Notes under the pieces: generated by a model | What the model was told of the DNA's origin: nothing | Databases searched by the model: none | What the model saw: only the letters and a program-made list of their open reading frames with translations | Program-made: the position numbers and the translations under genes | In this document: positions 45,460 to 55,692 of the stretch, piece by piece | Position numbering within the stretch: position 1 is the first letter of the stretch | Layout of the letters: each line of letters starts with the position of its first letter | Source: an uncultured bacterium | GTDB taxonomy: Bacteria; Cyanobacteriota; Vampirovibrionia; Gastranaerophilales; Gastranaerophilaceae | NCBI GenBank assembly: GCA_946622415.1 | Contig: CAMOPX010000001.1 | Location: 1 to 64,000, forward strand | Length of the DNA stretch: 64,000 bases | Direction of reading: 5' to 3'

Positions 45460-46530
45460 TTGTCTTTAAGAGAGAATATAATAAAAGAACTGAAGCAAAA
45501 AATTGAAGAGGATTCATCAAATATTGAAAATTATATGAATCTTGCGAATTATTATGCTGATGAAGAAAGTTACAGTTCTGCGATTGAAGTTTATGAAGGT
45601 GTTCTAAAAATAGATCCGAATCACTTTCTCGCCTTGTCAAATGCGGGTTGCATGCATTATCTTAAACACTCTTTTTTGGATGCAATAAAATACTTCAAAA
45701 GGGCAAAAGAGGTTAATCCTTCAAATTACATTTCTTATTTTAACTTGGGAAATGTATATGCTGAGATTGATAATTTTGAAGCTGCTTTTGAAAATTATAA
45801 TATTGCGCTTCAATATGCAAGTAATAAATCAGAAATCTATAACGCATTAGGAACTTTATTTCAAGATGTAGATAATTTTGATGAAGCAATAAGGTATTTT
45901 AATCTGGCCATTGAAGAAAACAGTTTGAATCCGGAAACCTATGTTAATATTGCGGTTGTTTATCAAAAGAAGGGTGAAAACAATCTTGCTTTAGAAAGTT
46001 TATTGAGAGCATGGGAATTAAATAAGAATGATATTACGGTATTACTTTGCCTTGCTAATGCTTATGCAACAGTAAAAGAATACATAAAAGCGGATTATTT
46101 CTACAAAGAAGTTTTAAGGCTTGACCCGCAGAATTATTCTGCTCTTGTATGCAGCGCTATTGTATCTACGGAAACCTGCGAACCGGAAGAGGCTGTTGCT
46201 AATTTAAAGGCTGCAATAGAAATAAGACCGGAACAAGTTAATGCTTATATACTTTTAGCAAATATATTAGTGGAAGCACAAAGATATGAAGAAGCTATGA
46301 TGCTTTATAAAACAGCATTAAAATTGGATTCCGAAAATCCAAAAATCATGCTTTTTATAGCAAATACGTATCTGCTTATGAAAAATTACGACAATACCGT
46401 AAAATACTACAGAAAAGCAATGAAACTTGCGCCTAAAGATAATGAAATAAAGTTAATTTATCTTGATATGATGAATAAATACATAAGTAATTTAAAGAAA
46501 GAAAATAATGAAGAATATCACAATGAATAA
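45460..46530 (+). CDS. TPR-repeat protein
   Basis: AIEVYEGVLKIDPNHFLALSNAGCMHYLKHSFLDAIKYFKRAKEVNPSN. Confidence 0.88.
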   Translation: MSLRENIIKELKQKIEEDSSNIENYMNLANYYADEESYSSAIEVYEGVLKIDPNHFLALSNAGCMHYLKHSFLDAIKYFKRAKEVNPSNYISYFNLGNVYAEIDNFEAAFENYNIALQYASNKSEIYNALGTLFQDVDNFDEAIRYFNLAIEENSLNPETYVNIAVVYQKKGENNLALESLLRAWELNKNDITVLLCLANAYATVKEYIKADYFYKEVLRLDPQNYSALVCSAIVSTETCEPEEAVANLKAAIEIRPEQVNAYILLANILVEAQRYEEAMMLYKTALKLDSENPKIMLFIANTYLLMKNYDNTVKYYRKAMKLAPKDNEIKLIYLDMMNKYISNLKKENNEEYHNE

Positions 46531-46921
46531 TATTATTGAAAGATTAATCAGTATATTAACATATTGGACGGCGGGGTTTTTTGGCTTAATATATCTGATT
46601 TTTATGTATATGACCAAAAAAACCATGTCATCTTTTGTTATGTTTAATATTTATCAATCTATATTTATTTCAATACTTTTATATATAATTTCTTTCGTAT
46701 ATAAAATATTTATCGGTTTTGCGGCAGTTATTCCTTTTATTGGAAAATACGTTCTTTATGCAGACGGTATGATATTTAAATTTCCGATTTTATTTGGTTG
46801 TACTTTAGCCGGAATATTGTTACTTTTATTATCGTTATATTTGACAATAAGTTGTATATTTGGCAAAAAACCCTTTATTCCTTTTGTTTCACAGGTAGTG
46901 CAAGACAACTTCGGGTATTAA
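46508..46921 (+). CDS. Multi-pass membrane protein
   Basis: Several hydrophobic segments. Confidence 0.65.
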   Translation: MKNITMNNIIERLISILTYWTAGFFGLIYLIFMYMTKKTMSSFVMFNIYQSIFISILLYIISFVYKIFIGFAAVIPFIGKYVLYADGMIFKFPILFGCTLAGILLLLLSLYLTISCIFGKKPFIPFVSQVVQDNFGY

Positions 46922-46924
46922 AAA

Positions 46925-47290
46925 TTGAAGAAGATATTATACATAGCATTTATAATTTTCCAAAGAGTATTTGCGACGGATATTGCGAAAAATGAAGCAT
47001 TAGCCTCTTCTCTTTCAAAAAACACTTGGGAGCCGAGTTACCCTGCTATGTTTTTTGGTTTACTTCTTGTTGTTGGTCTTGTTTATTTAACAGCGTTTAT
47101 ATACCAGAAATTGTTAAAGGTGAACCTTGTATCAACCGCAGATAAAAACAATAAAGCGGAAATAATATCCACTACCCAATTAGGGCAGAATAAAAATTTG
47201 CATGTGATTAAAGTAAATGATGAATATATGTTGATAGGCTCTACACAAAATTCAATTACATATATAAAAGACATAGATTATGTTGAATAA
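46925..47290 (+). CDS. Flagellar biosynthetic protein FliO-like
   Basis: Single TM then 'EIISTTQLGQNKNLHVIKVNDEYMLIGSTQNSITYIKDI'; TTG start. Confidence 0.75.
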   Translation: MKKILYIAFIIFQRVFATDIAKNEALASSLSKNTWEPSYPAMFFGLLLVVGLVYLTAFIYQKLLKVNLVSTADKNNKAEIISTTQLGQNKNLHVIKVNDEYMLIGSTQNSITYIKDIDYVE

Positions 47291-47300
47291 AAGGTGACTT

Positions 47301-48173
47301 ATGAAAAATAAAGTAATTAAAATAGGAAACAAAAAAGTAGGAGATAAACAGCCCTGTTTTGTTGTTGCTGAGGTCGGAATAAACCATAACGGTTCTCTTG
47401 ATAATGCTAAAAAATTAATCAATATGGCACACCTGTTCGGTTGCGATGCTGTCAAATTTCAAAAAAGAACAATTGATATAGTATATTCAAAAGAAGAATT
47501 GGCACGACCGAGAGAAAGTATATTCGGAAATACAAACGGTGATTTAAAGCGCGGATTAGAGTTTGGCTATGACGAATATAAAGAAATAGATAAATACTGT
47601 AAGGAACTTGGTATTTTGTGGTTTGCATCCTGTTGGGATGAAAAAAGCGTTGATTTTATAGAACAGTTTGACGTATGTGCGCACAAGGTTCCATCGGCTT
47701 GTTTAACCGATACCGGTTTATTAAAACATATTAAACAAACAAATAAACCCATACTTCTTGCAACGGGCATGTCGACGCAAAAAGAAATAGATAAAGCCGT
47801 TGAAACAGTGGGCACGGATAATATGATTTTATATCACTGCACATCAACTTATCCGACTGCGAACAATGAAATTAATCTTATGTGTATTAAAACTCTAAAA
47901 GAAAGATACGATTGTCTTGTCGGATTTTCCGGTCATGAAAAAGGTATTTTCCCTTCTGCTGCTGCAGTTGTATTGGGCGCATGTTCTGTTGAAAGACATA
48001 TTACTTTAGATAGAACAATGTGGGGATCGGACCAAGCGGCGAGTCTTGAATCAGAAGGATTAAGAAGAATGATTAGAGATATAAGAAGCGTGAGCGCGAT
48101 TATGGGTGACGGCAAAAAAGTCGTATATGAAAGTGAAATTCCCATAAAAGCCAAATTAAGAAGAAAAGGATAA
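47301..48173 (+). CDS. NeuB family N-acetylneuraminate/nonulosonate synthase
   Basis: FVVAEVGINHNGSLDNAKKLI, KFQKRT, ATGMST, GFSGHEKG, VERHITLDRTMWGSDQAASLE. Confidence 0.88.
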   Translation: MKNKVIKIGNKKVGDKQPCFVVAEVGINHNGSLDNAKKLINMAHLFGCDAVKFQKRTIDIVYSKEELARPRESIFGNTNGDLKRGLEFGYDEYKEIDKYCKELGILWFASCWDEKSVDFIEQFDVCAHKVPSACLTDTGLLKHIKQTNKPILLATGMSTQKEIDKAVETVGTDNMILYHCTSTYPTANNEINLMCIKTLKERYDCLVGFSGHEKGIFPSAAAVVLGACSVERHITLDRTMWGSDQAASLESEGLRRMIRDIRSVSAIMGDGKKVVYESEIPIKAKLRRKG

Positions 48174-48175
48174 AG

Positions 48176-48673
48176 ATGACACTTGAATTATCTAAAAACA
48201 TAAAATGGATTGTAAGTGATTTCGATGGAGTATTTACGGATGGCTCCGTGTATATTTCCGAAAAAAATGATGTGCAAAAGAAACTCAGTTTTAAAGATAT
48301 TATGGGAGTTGCGATGTTGTTGCGCAACGGCTATCAATTTGCCATAATTTCAGGAGAAGCAAGCAATATACTTAATTATTTTAAAGAAAAATTGGGTGTG
48401 GAAGAAATCCACGGCGGCATTCGCCAAAAAGGGATTGTGCTTGATGAAATTATGAAAAAATACAATTTAAATCCTGATGAAGTTCTTTATGTTGGAGATG
48501 ATATAAATGATATCCCTGCAATGGAACTTGTTAAATACAAAATTGCACCAAAAAACGTAAATCCTATATTAACCGTTAAAGTAAACGGTTTGCAAATATT
48601 GAACAATTCGGGCGGTGACGGTGCAATAAGAGAAATTACCGATGAGTTGTTAAATTTGGAAAATAATGCTTGA
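48176..48673 (+). CDS. KdsC-like HAD phosphatase
   Basis: IVSDFDGVFTDGSVY, ISGEASN, YVGDDINDIPAM. Confidence 0.85.
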   Translation: MTLELSKNIKWIVSDFDGVFTDGSVYISEKNDVQKKLSFKDIMGVAMLLRNGYQFAIISGEASNILNYFKEKLGVEEIHGGIRQKGIVLDEIMKKYNLNPDEVLYVGDDINDIPAMELVKYKIAPKNVNPILTVKVNGLQILNNSGGDGAIREITDELLNLENNA

Positions 48674-50381
48674 AAAATTTTTTAAATCTTTAAGAATTTT
48701 ATTTTTATCTGCTGAGATATTTGACAGAAAAATCAATCAATATAAACAAATATCAAAAGAGCCGGCATTGCCTTCTTATGCGTACATTAACTGGGGTATA
48801 TATTTAATTAAAAACGGAAAATCTCAAAAAGGTATTGAAAAATTTAACCAAAGTGTTCTTATGAATAAATCAAACCCCGAAGTTTATCTCAATTTGGGGG
48901 TAACATTTGCACAAAGCGGGATGTTTGATGAGGCATTGAAGAATTTTAAAAAAGCAGTAAGATTAAATCCTACAAGTGCAAAAGCGTGGAGTTTTTTGGC
49001 AGGTGCATACAGTGAAAAAGATGAAGTTGAATTAGCACAATCGGCTTTTGAAAAAGCGCTAAAATTGGACAGATTAAATCCCGCAACGTATTTAAATTAC
49101 GGCATTTTTTCGGTTAAAACAAATAAAAGAGAAGATGCAAAGGCGATGTTTAAAAAAACATATTTATTAGATCCGACTTTAACGCAGGCGCTGTTTATGT
49201 GGGGACTTGTACTTGTTCAGGAAAACGATTATAAATCAGCAAGACTAAAGTTTTTGAAGCTTATTGAAACAGAGCCTTTTAATGCGGAAGCTCTTTATAT
49301 GTGCGGATTGTGCTCCGCAAGAATGAAAAAATATCAGGAAAGTATTGAATTTTGCAAAAAAAGTATAAGCATTAACCCTTCAAAATCGGATAGCTATCTG
49401 CTTATTGCCGAATGTTATTTAAATTTAGAGAAAAAAGAAGAATGTTTTAAGGTATTTGAAGATGCACAGAAGATAATAAAAAAAGATTGGAAATTCTATA
49501 ATTCTTGGGGGTTATCATTACAATATTATAAAGAATACGAAGCATCACTGGAAAAATTTATTAAAGCAATAGAATTAAATGATTCCGAAATTTCATTATA
49601 TAATGCTTTGTCTTGTTCGTTATTGAAATTGAATAAATTGGAAGAAGCAAAAGAAGCAATAGAAAAAACAATCGAACTGGATAAAAATTCGGCTTCGGGG
49701 TATTTTAATCTGGGACAAATTTATTACAAGCAAAACGAATATCAAAATGCAATTGATGCTTTTAAAAAAGCGATTGAGCTGGATAAAAAACTTATAAAAT
49801 CATACTATAATATTGCACTAAGCTATAACGCTCTAAATAATAAAGAAAATGCAATAAAATATTGGCTTAAAGCAATAGAATACGATAAAAACGATAAAAT
49901 GAGCCTTATTAATCTTTCTATGGCATATTTGGATATGGAAGACAATGAAGAAAACAGAACAAAAGCAATCAGATATGCAAGAAGTGCTTGGGAAACGGAC
50001 AAAAATAATTCGGAATTAAATTTCAAATACGGTCTTGTATTAATGCAGACAGGCGAACTATATAGAGCAATAGAAAGACTTGAAAACGCATATAAACTGG
50101 ACAATAACAATTTAAAAGCACAAATGGCGATATCGGAATGTTATTTAAAATTGGACAAAGTTGATAAAGCACTTAATAATCTTGAAAAATATGCGGATAA
50201 AAAATCTGAAGACAGAGACTATCTGATGATAGAATTAATGATATATTCAAAAATGTATGAAAAAAATAAAAACGAAGAAACAAAATTAACAATAATAAAT
50301 ATTTGTGATAAAATACTTGAGAAGTATGGCGAAAACCAATTAGTTAATATGACAAAAAAGAATATGGAGCAAAATCCATAG
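48666..50381 (+). CDS. TPR-repeat protein
   Basis: Tandem TPR units across the whole ORF. Confidence 0.88.
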   Translation: MLEKFFKSLRILFLSAEIFDRKINQYKQISKEPALPSYAYINWGIYLIKNGKSQKGIEKFNQSVLMNKSNPEVYLNLGVTFAQSGMFDEALKNFKKAVRLNPTSAKAWSFLAGAYSEKDEVELAQSAFEKALKLDRLNPATYLNYGIFSVKTNKREDAKAMFKKTYLLDPTLTQALFMWGLVLVQENDYKSARLKFLKLIETEPFNAEALYMCGLCSARMKKYQESIEFCKKSISINPSKSDSYLLIAECYLNLEKKEECFKVFEDAQKIIKKDWKFYNSWGLSLQYYKEYEASLEKFIKAIELNDSEISLYNALSCSLLKLNKLEEAKEAIEKTIELDKNSASGYFNLGQIYYKQNEYQNAIDAFKKAIELDKKLIKSYYNIALSYNALNNKENAIKYWLKAIEYDKNDKMSLINLSMAYLDMEDNEENRTKAIRYARSAWETDKNNSELNFKYGLVLMQTGELYRAIERLENAYKLDNNNLKAQMAISECYLKLDKVDKALNNLEKYADKKSEDRDYLMIELMIYSKMYEKNKNEETKLTIINICDKILEKYGENQLVNMTKKNMEQNP

Positions 50382-50392
50382 ACGAGGTGAGA

Positions 50393-51655
50393 ATGGGACT
50401 TATAGTTCAAAAATTCGGCGGAACTTCGGTTGCCGATACCGATAAAATAAAAAATGTTGCAAGAGCGGTTATAAGAGAAAAGAAACAGGGTAATTCCGTT
50501 GTGGTTGTTGTTTCTGCAATGGGACATACAACGGACAATCTTGTTAAATTGTCAAAAGAAATAACCTCTAATCCATCGGAACGTGAAATGGATATGCTTC
50601 TATCCACAGGTGAACAAATTTCAATGTCACTTCTTGCAATGGCATTAAATGAAATGGGATATAAGGCAGTCAGTATGACAGGTTTGCAGGCGGGTATTAA
50701 AACCGAAGACTGTCACATGTGTGCAAGAATTGTTGATATAGATACAACAAATACAAAAAAACATCTTGATAATGATGAAATTGTTATTGTGGCAGGATTC
50801 CAAGGCGTATGCGGTGACAATGAAATAACAACACTCGGCAGAGGCGGTTCTGATACAACTGCAGTTGCATTAGCTTGTGCTCTTAAAGCTGACAGATGTG
50901 ATATATATTCTGATGTGGAAGGCGTTTATACAACTGACCCGAGGATAGTTAAAACCGCACAAAAATTAAAAACAATTTCTTATGAAGAAATGCTTGAATT
51001 AGCAAGAGTAGGTGCGAATGTACTTCACCCCCGCTCTGTAGAAACGGCAAAATTATATAATATGCCAATGAGAGTAAGAAGCTCTTTCAAACTTGATGAT
51101 TTAGGAACTTTAATAATAGGAGTCGATGAAATGGAACTAACCAGACCTGTTACAGGTGTTGCTTGTGATAAATCTCAACTCAGAGTTGTGATTTGTGATA
51201 TCGTAGATGAACCCGGTAACGCAGCTCATTTATTCAATTTGCTTGCTAAAAACAATTTGAGCGTTGATATGATTATTCAATCATATGCAAGAAGCTCTAA
51301 CAACACAAATGATATTGCATTTACCATATCAAAAGATGATTTCGATAAATTCAATTCAATAAAAGGCAAAATATCAGAAATTCTTTCCGCTACAAATATC
51401 TATATTGATGAAGATATTGCAAAGGTTTCTATAGTAGGTGCCGGCATGATAGACAGACCCGGTATAGCTGCAAAAATGTTCGATACATTAGCACAAAATC
51501 ATATTAATATCAAAATGATTTCTACAAGTGAAATCAAAATCAGTTGTCTCATCGAAAGAAAACATTCCGAAGCTGCAATAAATGCACTTGCAAGTGTTTT
51601 TGATCTTGATGGCGCTGAAGCCGCTGATGTAAAAGGTGATTTGCCTACACTGTAA
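50393..51655 (+). CDS. lysC: Aspartate kinase
   Basis: IVQKFGGTSVADTDKIKNVA, GRGGSDTTAVALA, C-terminal ACT domains. Confidence 0.93.
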   Translation: MGLIVQKFGGTSVADTDKIKNVARAVIREKKQGNSVVVVVSAMGHTTDNLVKLSKEITSNPSEREMDMLLSTGEQISMSLLAMALNEMGYKAVSMTGLQAGIKTEDCHMCARIVDIDTTNTKKHLDNDEIVIVAGFQGVCGDNEITTLGRGGSDTTAVALACALKADRCDIYSDVEGVYTTDPRIVKTAQKLKTISYEEMLELARVGANVLHPRSVETAKLYNMPMRVRSSFKLDDLGTLIIGVDEMELTRPVTGVACDKSQLRVVICDIVDEPGNAAHLFNLLAKNNLSVDMIIQSYARSSNNTNDIAFTISKDDFDKFNSIKGKISEILSATNIYIDEDIAKVSIVGAGMIDRPGIAAKMFDTLAQNHINIKMISTSEIKISCLIERKHSEAAINALASVFDLDGAEAADVKGDLPTL

Positions 51656-51656
51656 A

Positions 51657-52580
51657 ATGCTTGAAATAGTTAAAAATTTTTTAATCGAAAATAATATTAA
51701 CAATACCACTGTTCAGGTCGGCTTTTCCGGTGGACCGGACAGTGTTTGTTTATCTTTGGTTTTGGCAGAATTAAAAGAAGAGTTTAATCTCAATATTGTT
51801 CTTGCTTATTTTAATCATGGTTGGAGAAAAGAAGCAAAAGAAGAAGAACTCTTTACAATTGATTTTGCAAAAAAATATAATCTTTTATATGAAATCGGTA
51901 TTGCCCCCTCGGATATTAAAAAAACGGAAGAAATTGCCCGTGATTACAGATACAAGTTTTTTGAAGAAACTGCAAAAAAATACAATTCAAAAATTGTTTT
52001 TCTTGCGCATAATAAAAACGATAATATTGAAACATTAATTTATAGAATAATAAAAGGTACATCAATTGCGGGCTTGTGTTCAATTCCAAAAATCAGAGAT
52101 ATTTATTATAGACCTCTTTTGAATGTTACAAAACAAGAAATCTTAGATTTTTTGGAAAAGAAAAAACAAGATTACAAGATTGATTCATCTAACCTGAATC
52201 AAAAATATAAAAGAAATCTCATAAGAAATAAGATATTGCCTACATTTGAAGAAATAAATCCAAAATATATTGATTCAATAAATAATTTGATTCTAAATTC
52301 AATCCAAGCTCAAAAAATAATAAAATGCCAAACGGAAAAAATTAAATCAGAAATATTTAAGGATGATAAAATATTCTATGAAAAATATACAAAATTAGAT
52401 ATTGAGCTGAGGCTGGAAATCTTAAATGATTTTATAGGCGGATATTTAAAATACAGAAACAGAAAAAATCTTCTTATGTATGATGATTTTATTATGAATA
52501 ACAAACATTCAAAGACTTCTTTAAACGGGGATTATTATTTGAGAACGAGATGGAAGATGATATTTATAGAAAAAAGGTGA
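51657..52580 (+). CDS. tilS: tRNA(Ile)-lysidine synthase
   Basis: VGFSGGPDSVCLSLVL, YFNHGWR, ARDYRYKFFEE, LAHNKNDNIETL. Confidence 0.92.
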   Translation: MLEIVKNFLIENNINNTTVQVGFSGGPDSVCLSLVLAELKEEFNLNIVLAYFNHGWRKEAKEEELFTIDFAKKYNLLYEIGIAPSDIKKTEEIARDYRYKFFEETAKKYNSKIVFLAHNKNDNIETLIYRIIKGTSIAGLCSIPKIRDIYYRPLLNVTKQEILDFLEKKKQDYKIDSSNLNQKYKRNLIRNKILPTFEEINPKYIDSINNLILNSIQAQKIIKCQTEKIKSEIFKDDKIFYEKYTKLDIELRLEILNDFIGGYLKYRNRKNLLMYDDFIMNNKHSKTSLNGDYYLRTRWKMIFIEKR

Positions 52581-52583
52581 AAA

Positions 52584-53117
52584 ATGGAAAAAGATATAAG
52601 AGATTTAAAGGTTTTAATAAGCAATAAAGATTTAACGGAAAGAATAAAACAGGTTGCACATGAGATTAATTCTTGTTATAAAAGTGATGAAATTTTAAAC
52701 ATTGTTTGTGTTTTGAGAGGTGCCGTTATGTTTTTTACGGAATTATCAAAACATCTTAAAATGCCTGTTAAAATGGAGTTTATTTCGTTATCAAGTTACG
52801 GAAACAATCAGATTTCATCAGGTTCGGTTAAAATAAATGATTCAAAGTTGCCGAATTTTGAAAACCAAAATGTCCTTATTGTGGAAGATATTATTGATAC
52901 AGGATTAACGCTTGATTTTTTATTGAAGCTCGTAAAACAAAATTGCAATGCAAAGAGTGTAAAGCTTGCTGTTATGTTTGATAAGAAATGTGCAAGAAAA
53001 CACGATGTGAAGCCTGACTTTTCAGCATACGATATTGATGATAAATTTATTGTTGGATTTGGTCTTGATTATTGCGGGTTATACAGAAATCTTGATTATG
53101 TAGGATATTTTGAATAA
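52584..53117 (+). CDS. hpt: Hypoxanthine phosphoribosyltransferase
   Basis: VCVLRGAVMFFTEL, VLIVEDIIDTGLTLDFLL; follows tilS. Confidence 0.92.
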   Translation: MEKDIRDLKVLISNKDLTERIKQVAHEINSCYKSDEILNIVCVLRGAVMFFTELSKHLKMPVKMEFISLSSYGNNQISSGSVKINDSKLPNFENQNVLIVEDIIDTGLTLDFLLKLVKQNCNAKSVKLAVMFDKKCARKHDVKPDFSAYDIDDKFIVGFGLDYCGLYRNLDYVGYFE

Positions 53118-53136
53118 AACATTGGAGAATGAATAA

Positions 53137-54381
53137 ATGAAGGAAATAAAATGCCCCAAGTGCGGCGAGGTTTTTAAAGTTGATGAATCAGGATATACTG
53201 CCATCTTAAAACAAGTCAGGGATGAAGAATTTTCTAATGAAATTAAAGAAAGAGAAAAGCAATTTATGCTTGAAAAAGAAAATGCTCTTTCTATTAATAA
53301 ATTGCAAATGGAAAAAGAATTTAGTGAAAAGCTAAAAGAAAAAGAAGAAGAAATATCAAAACTGAAATCAAATCTTGAACAGGAAAGATTTGTTGCAAAA
53401 AATGCAATCAATGAATTGGTTATAAATAAAAATCAAGAAATAACCGAATTACAAAACAAATTAACAACGTTTGATAAGGATAAAGAGCTTGAAATAACAA
53501 AATTAAAAAATGAAAAAATTCTGTCCGATAAAGAATTTCAATTAAAGGAAAAATCTTTAATTGAACAATATGAAAACCAATTGAGATTTAAAGAAGAAGA
53601 AATAGAACGCTACAAAGATTTTAAAGCTAAATTGTCGACTAAAATGATAGGAGAGAGTCTTGAACAGCATTGTGAAACAGAATTTAACAGATTAAGAGCA
53701 ACAGGTTTTCAAAATGCATATTTTGAAAAAGATAACAATGCAAAATCAGGCAGTAAAGGTGATTATATATACAAAGAAACGGATTCGGACGGCGAAGAAT
53801 TTATCTCTATTATGTTTGAAATGAAGAACGAAGCGGATTCCACATCAACTAAGAAAAAAAACGAAGATTTTTTCAAAGAACTCAATAAAGATAGAAATGA
53901 AAAAAAATGCGAGTATGCGATTTTGGTTTCTATGCTTGAGCCGGATAATGAACTTTATAATACGGGGATAGTTGATGTTTCTCATAAATATCCAAAAATG
54001 TATGTTATAAGACCGCAGTTTTTTATTCCTATCATCACAATACTCAGAAATTCTGCACTTCATTCTCTTGAATACAGAAAAGAATTGTCTTTAATTAAAA
54101 CCCAAAATATAGATATATCTAATTTTGAAGCTGAAATGAATGATTTTAAAGAAAAATTTTCAAGAAATTTTGAACTCGCAAGTAAAAAATTCAAAACGGC
54201 AATAGAAGAAATAGACAAAACAATAGATCATCTTCAAAAAACAAAAGAGGCGCTTTTGTCTTCAGAAAACAATTTAAGGCTTGCAAATAACAAAGCAGAA
54301 GATTTAAATATTAAAAAATTAACCAAAAACAATCCTACAATGAAAGCAAAGTTTGAAGAATTAAACATGAATAAAAAATAA
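53137..54381 (+). CDS. DUF2130 domain protein with zinc-ribbon start and coiled coil
   Basis: [17 protein letters not shown]; coiled coil; [25 protein letters not shown]. Confidence 0.8.
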   Translation: MKEIKCPKCGEVFKVDESGYTAILKQVRDEEFSNEIKEREKQFMLEKENALSINKLQMEKEFSEKLKEKEEEISKLKSNLEQERFVAKNAINELVINKNQEITELQNKLTTFDKDKELEITKLKNEKILSDKEFQLKEKSLIEQYENQLRFKEEEIERYKDFKAKLSTKMIGESLEQHCETEFNRLRATGFQNAYFEKDNNAKSGSKGDYIYKETDSDGEEFISIMFEMKNEADSTSTKKKNEDFFKELNKDRNEKKCEYAILVSMLEPDNELYNTGIVDVSHKYPKMYVIRPQFFIPIITILRNSALHSLEYRKELSLIKTQNIDISNFEAEMNDFKEKFSRNFELASKKFKTAIEEIDKTIDHLQKTKEALLSSENNLRLANNKAEDLNIKKLTKNNPTMKAKFEELNMNKK

Positions 54382-54433
54382 TTTTTGATGTAAACTTATA
54401 TATAGTCCGAGAATTATTAATAGAGGGAAAAAT

Positions 54434-55636
54434 ATGCACAATGTAAGACAAATAAACGATGATTATTATTATATGGGCTGTAATGACAGAAGAATTGCAC
54501 TGTTTGAAAGTACATACAGGGTAGAAGATGGCGTCAGCTACAATTCTTATTTTTTAGATGATGAAAAAACGGTACTATTCGATACTGTGGATAAAGCTTT
54601 TTGCGGACAATTTTTTGAAAATTTAAAATTTGTTTTAGGAAAAAGAAAACTCGATTATTTTGTAATTAATCATATTGAACCGGATCACAGCGCATTGGTA
54701 AAAAGCGTTATTGAAAAATATCCGAATGTAAAAATAGTCTGCAATCAAAAACTAAAACAAATGCTTTTTCAATTCTTTGAATTTGATTTTGATATAGAAA
54801 ACAATTTTCAAATAGTAAAAGAAAATGATACCCTATCAACAGGCAGACACAATTTTACCTTTATAATGGCGCCTATGGTACATTGGCCCGAAGTTATGGT
54901 TAGTTATGATTCCGTTGATAAAATTTTATTTTCGGCAGATGCTTTTGGTTCATTTGGTGCTTTGAGCGGAAATTTGTTTGATGACGAAACTGAAATAAAT
55001 ATTGATGAATATAGAAGATATTATACAAACATTGTCGGAAAATACGGCACTCAGGTAAATGCTTTATTGAATAAAGCTAAAAATATTGATATAAAAATGG
55101 TTTGTCCTCTCCATGGGCTTGTTCTAAAAAAACAAATATCGAATTTAGTTGAAAAATATTCACTTTGGGCATCATACAGCCCTGAAATTAAGTCTGCCTT
55201 GGTTGTTTATAGTTCTGTATATGGCGGAACGCAAAATGCAGCCGATATCGTCTCATCTAAATTAGCACAAAACGGTGTTAAAAATATAAAAACATTCGAT
55301 ATTTCTCACAGTGATTCATCACGTGTATTATCAGAGGCATTTAAATATTCTCATATTGTTCTTGCAACAACAACATATAATATGGAAATATTTACTTCAA
55401 TGGATAATTTTATATCCAATCTTGTTAAACACAATCTTCAAAACAGAACCTATGCGATAATAGAAAATGGTTCTTGGGCTTGTAATTGTGGAAAATTATT
55501 GAAAGAAAAATTGGAAAAATTAAAAAATTCTAAAATCATAGAAAATGAAATCACTCTGCAATCTTCAATAAAGACTTCGCAAAGCTCTGAATTTGACGAA
55601 TTGGCAAAAATTCTCGCAAAGGATATTTTGGGTTAG
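54434..55636 (+). CDS. Flavodiiron protein (FprA-like)
   Basis: FVINHIEPDHSALVKSV, SADAFGSFGAL, CPLHGLVL, flavodoxin-like VVYSSVYGGTQNAADIV. Confidence 0.9.
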   Translation: MHNVRQINDDYYYMGCNDRRIALFESTYRVEDGVSYNSYFLDDEKTVLFDTVDKAFCGQFFENLKFVLGKRKLDYFVINHIEPDHSALVKSVIEKYPNVKIVCNQKLKQMLFQFFEFDFDIENNFQIVKENDTLSTGRHNFTFIMAPMVHWPEVMVSYDSVDKILFSADAFGSFGALSGNLFDDETEINIDEYRRYYTNIVGKYGTQVNALLNKAKNIDIKMVCPLHGLVLKKQISNLVEKYSLWASYSPEIKSALVVYSSVYGGTQNAADIVSSKLAQNGVKNIKTFDISHSDSSRVLSEAFKYSHIVLATTTYNMEIFTSMDNFISNLVKHNLQNRTYAIIENGSWACNCGKLLKEKLEKLKNSKIIENEITLQSSIKTSQSSEFDELAKILAKDILG

Positions 55637-55647
55637 CCTTAAAAAAT

Positions 55648-55675
55648 AAAAACCCCTCTAAATCGAGGGGTTTTT
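55648..55675. terminator. Bidirectional intrinsic terminator
   Basis: AAAAACCCCTC-taaatc-GAGGGGTTTTT. Confidence 0.88.
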
Positions 55676-55692
55676 AATAGTTATTTTTAATT

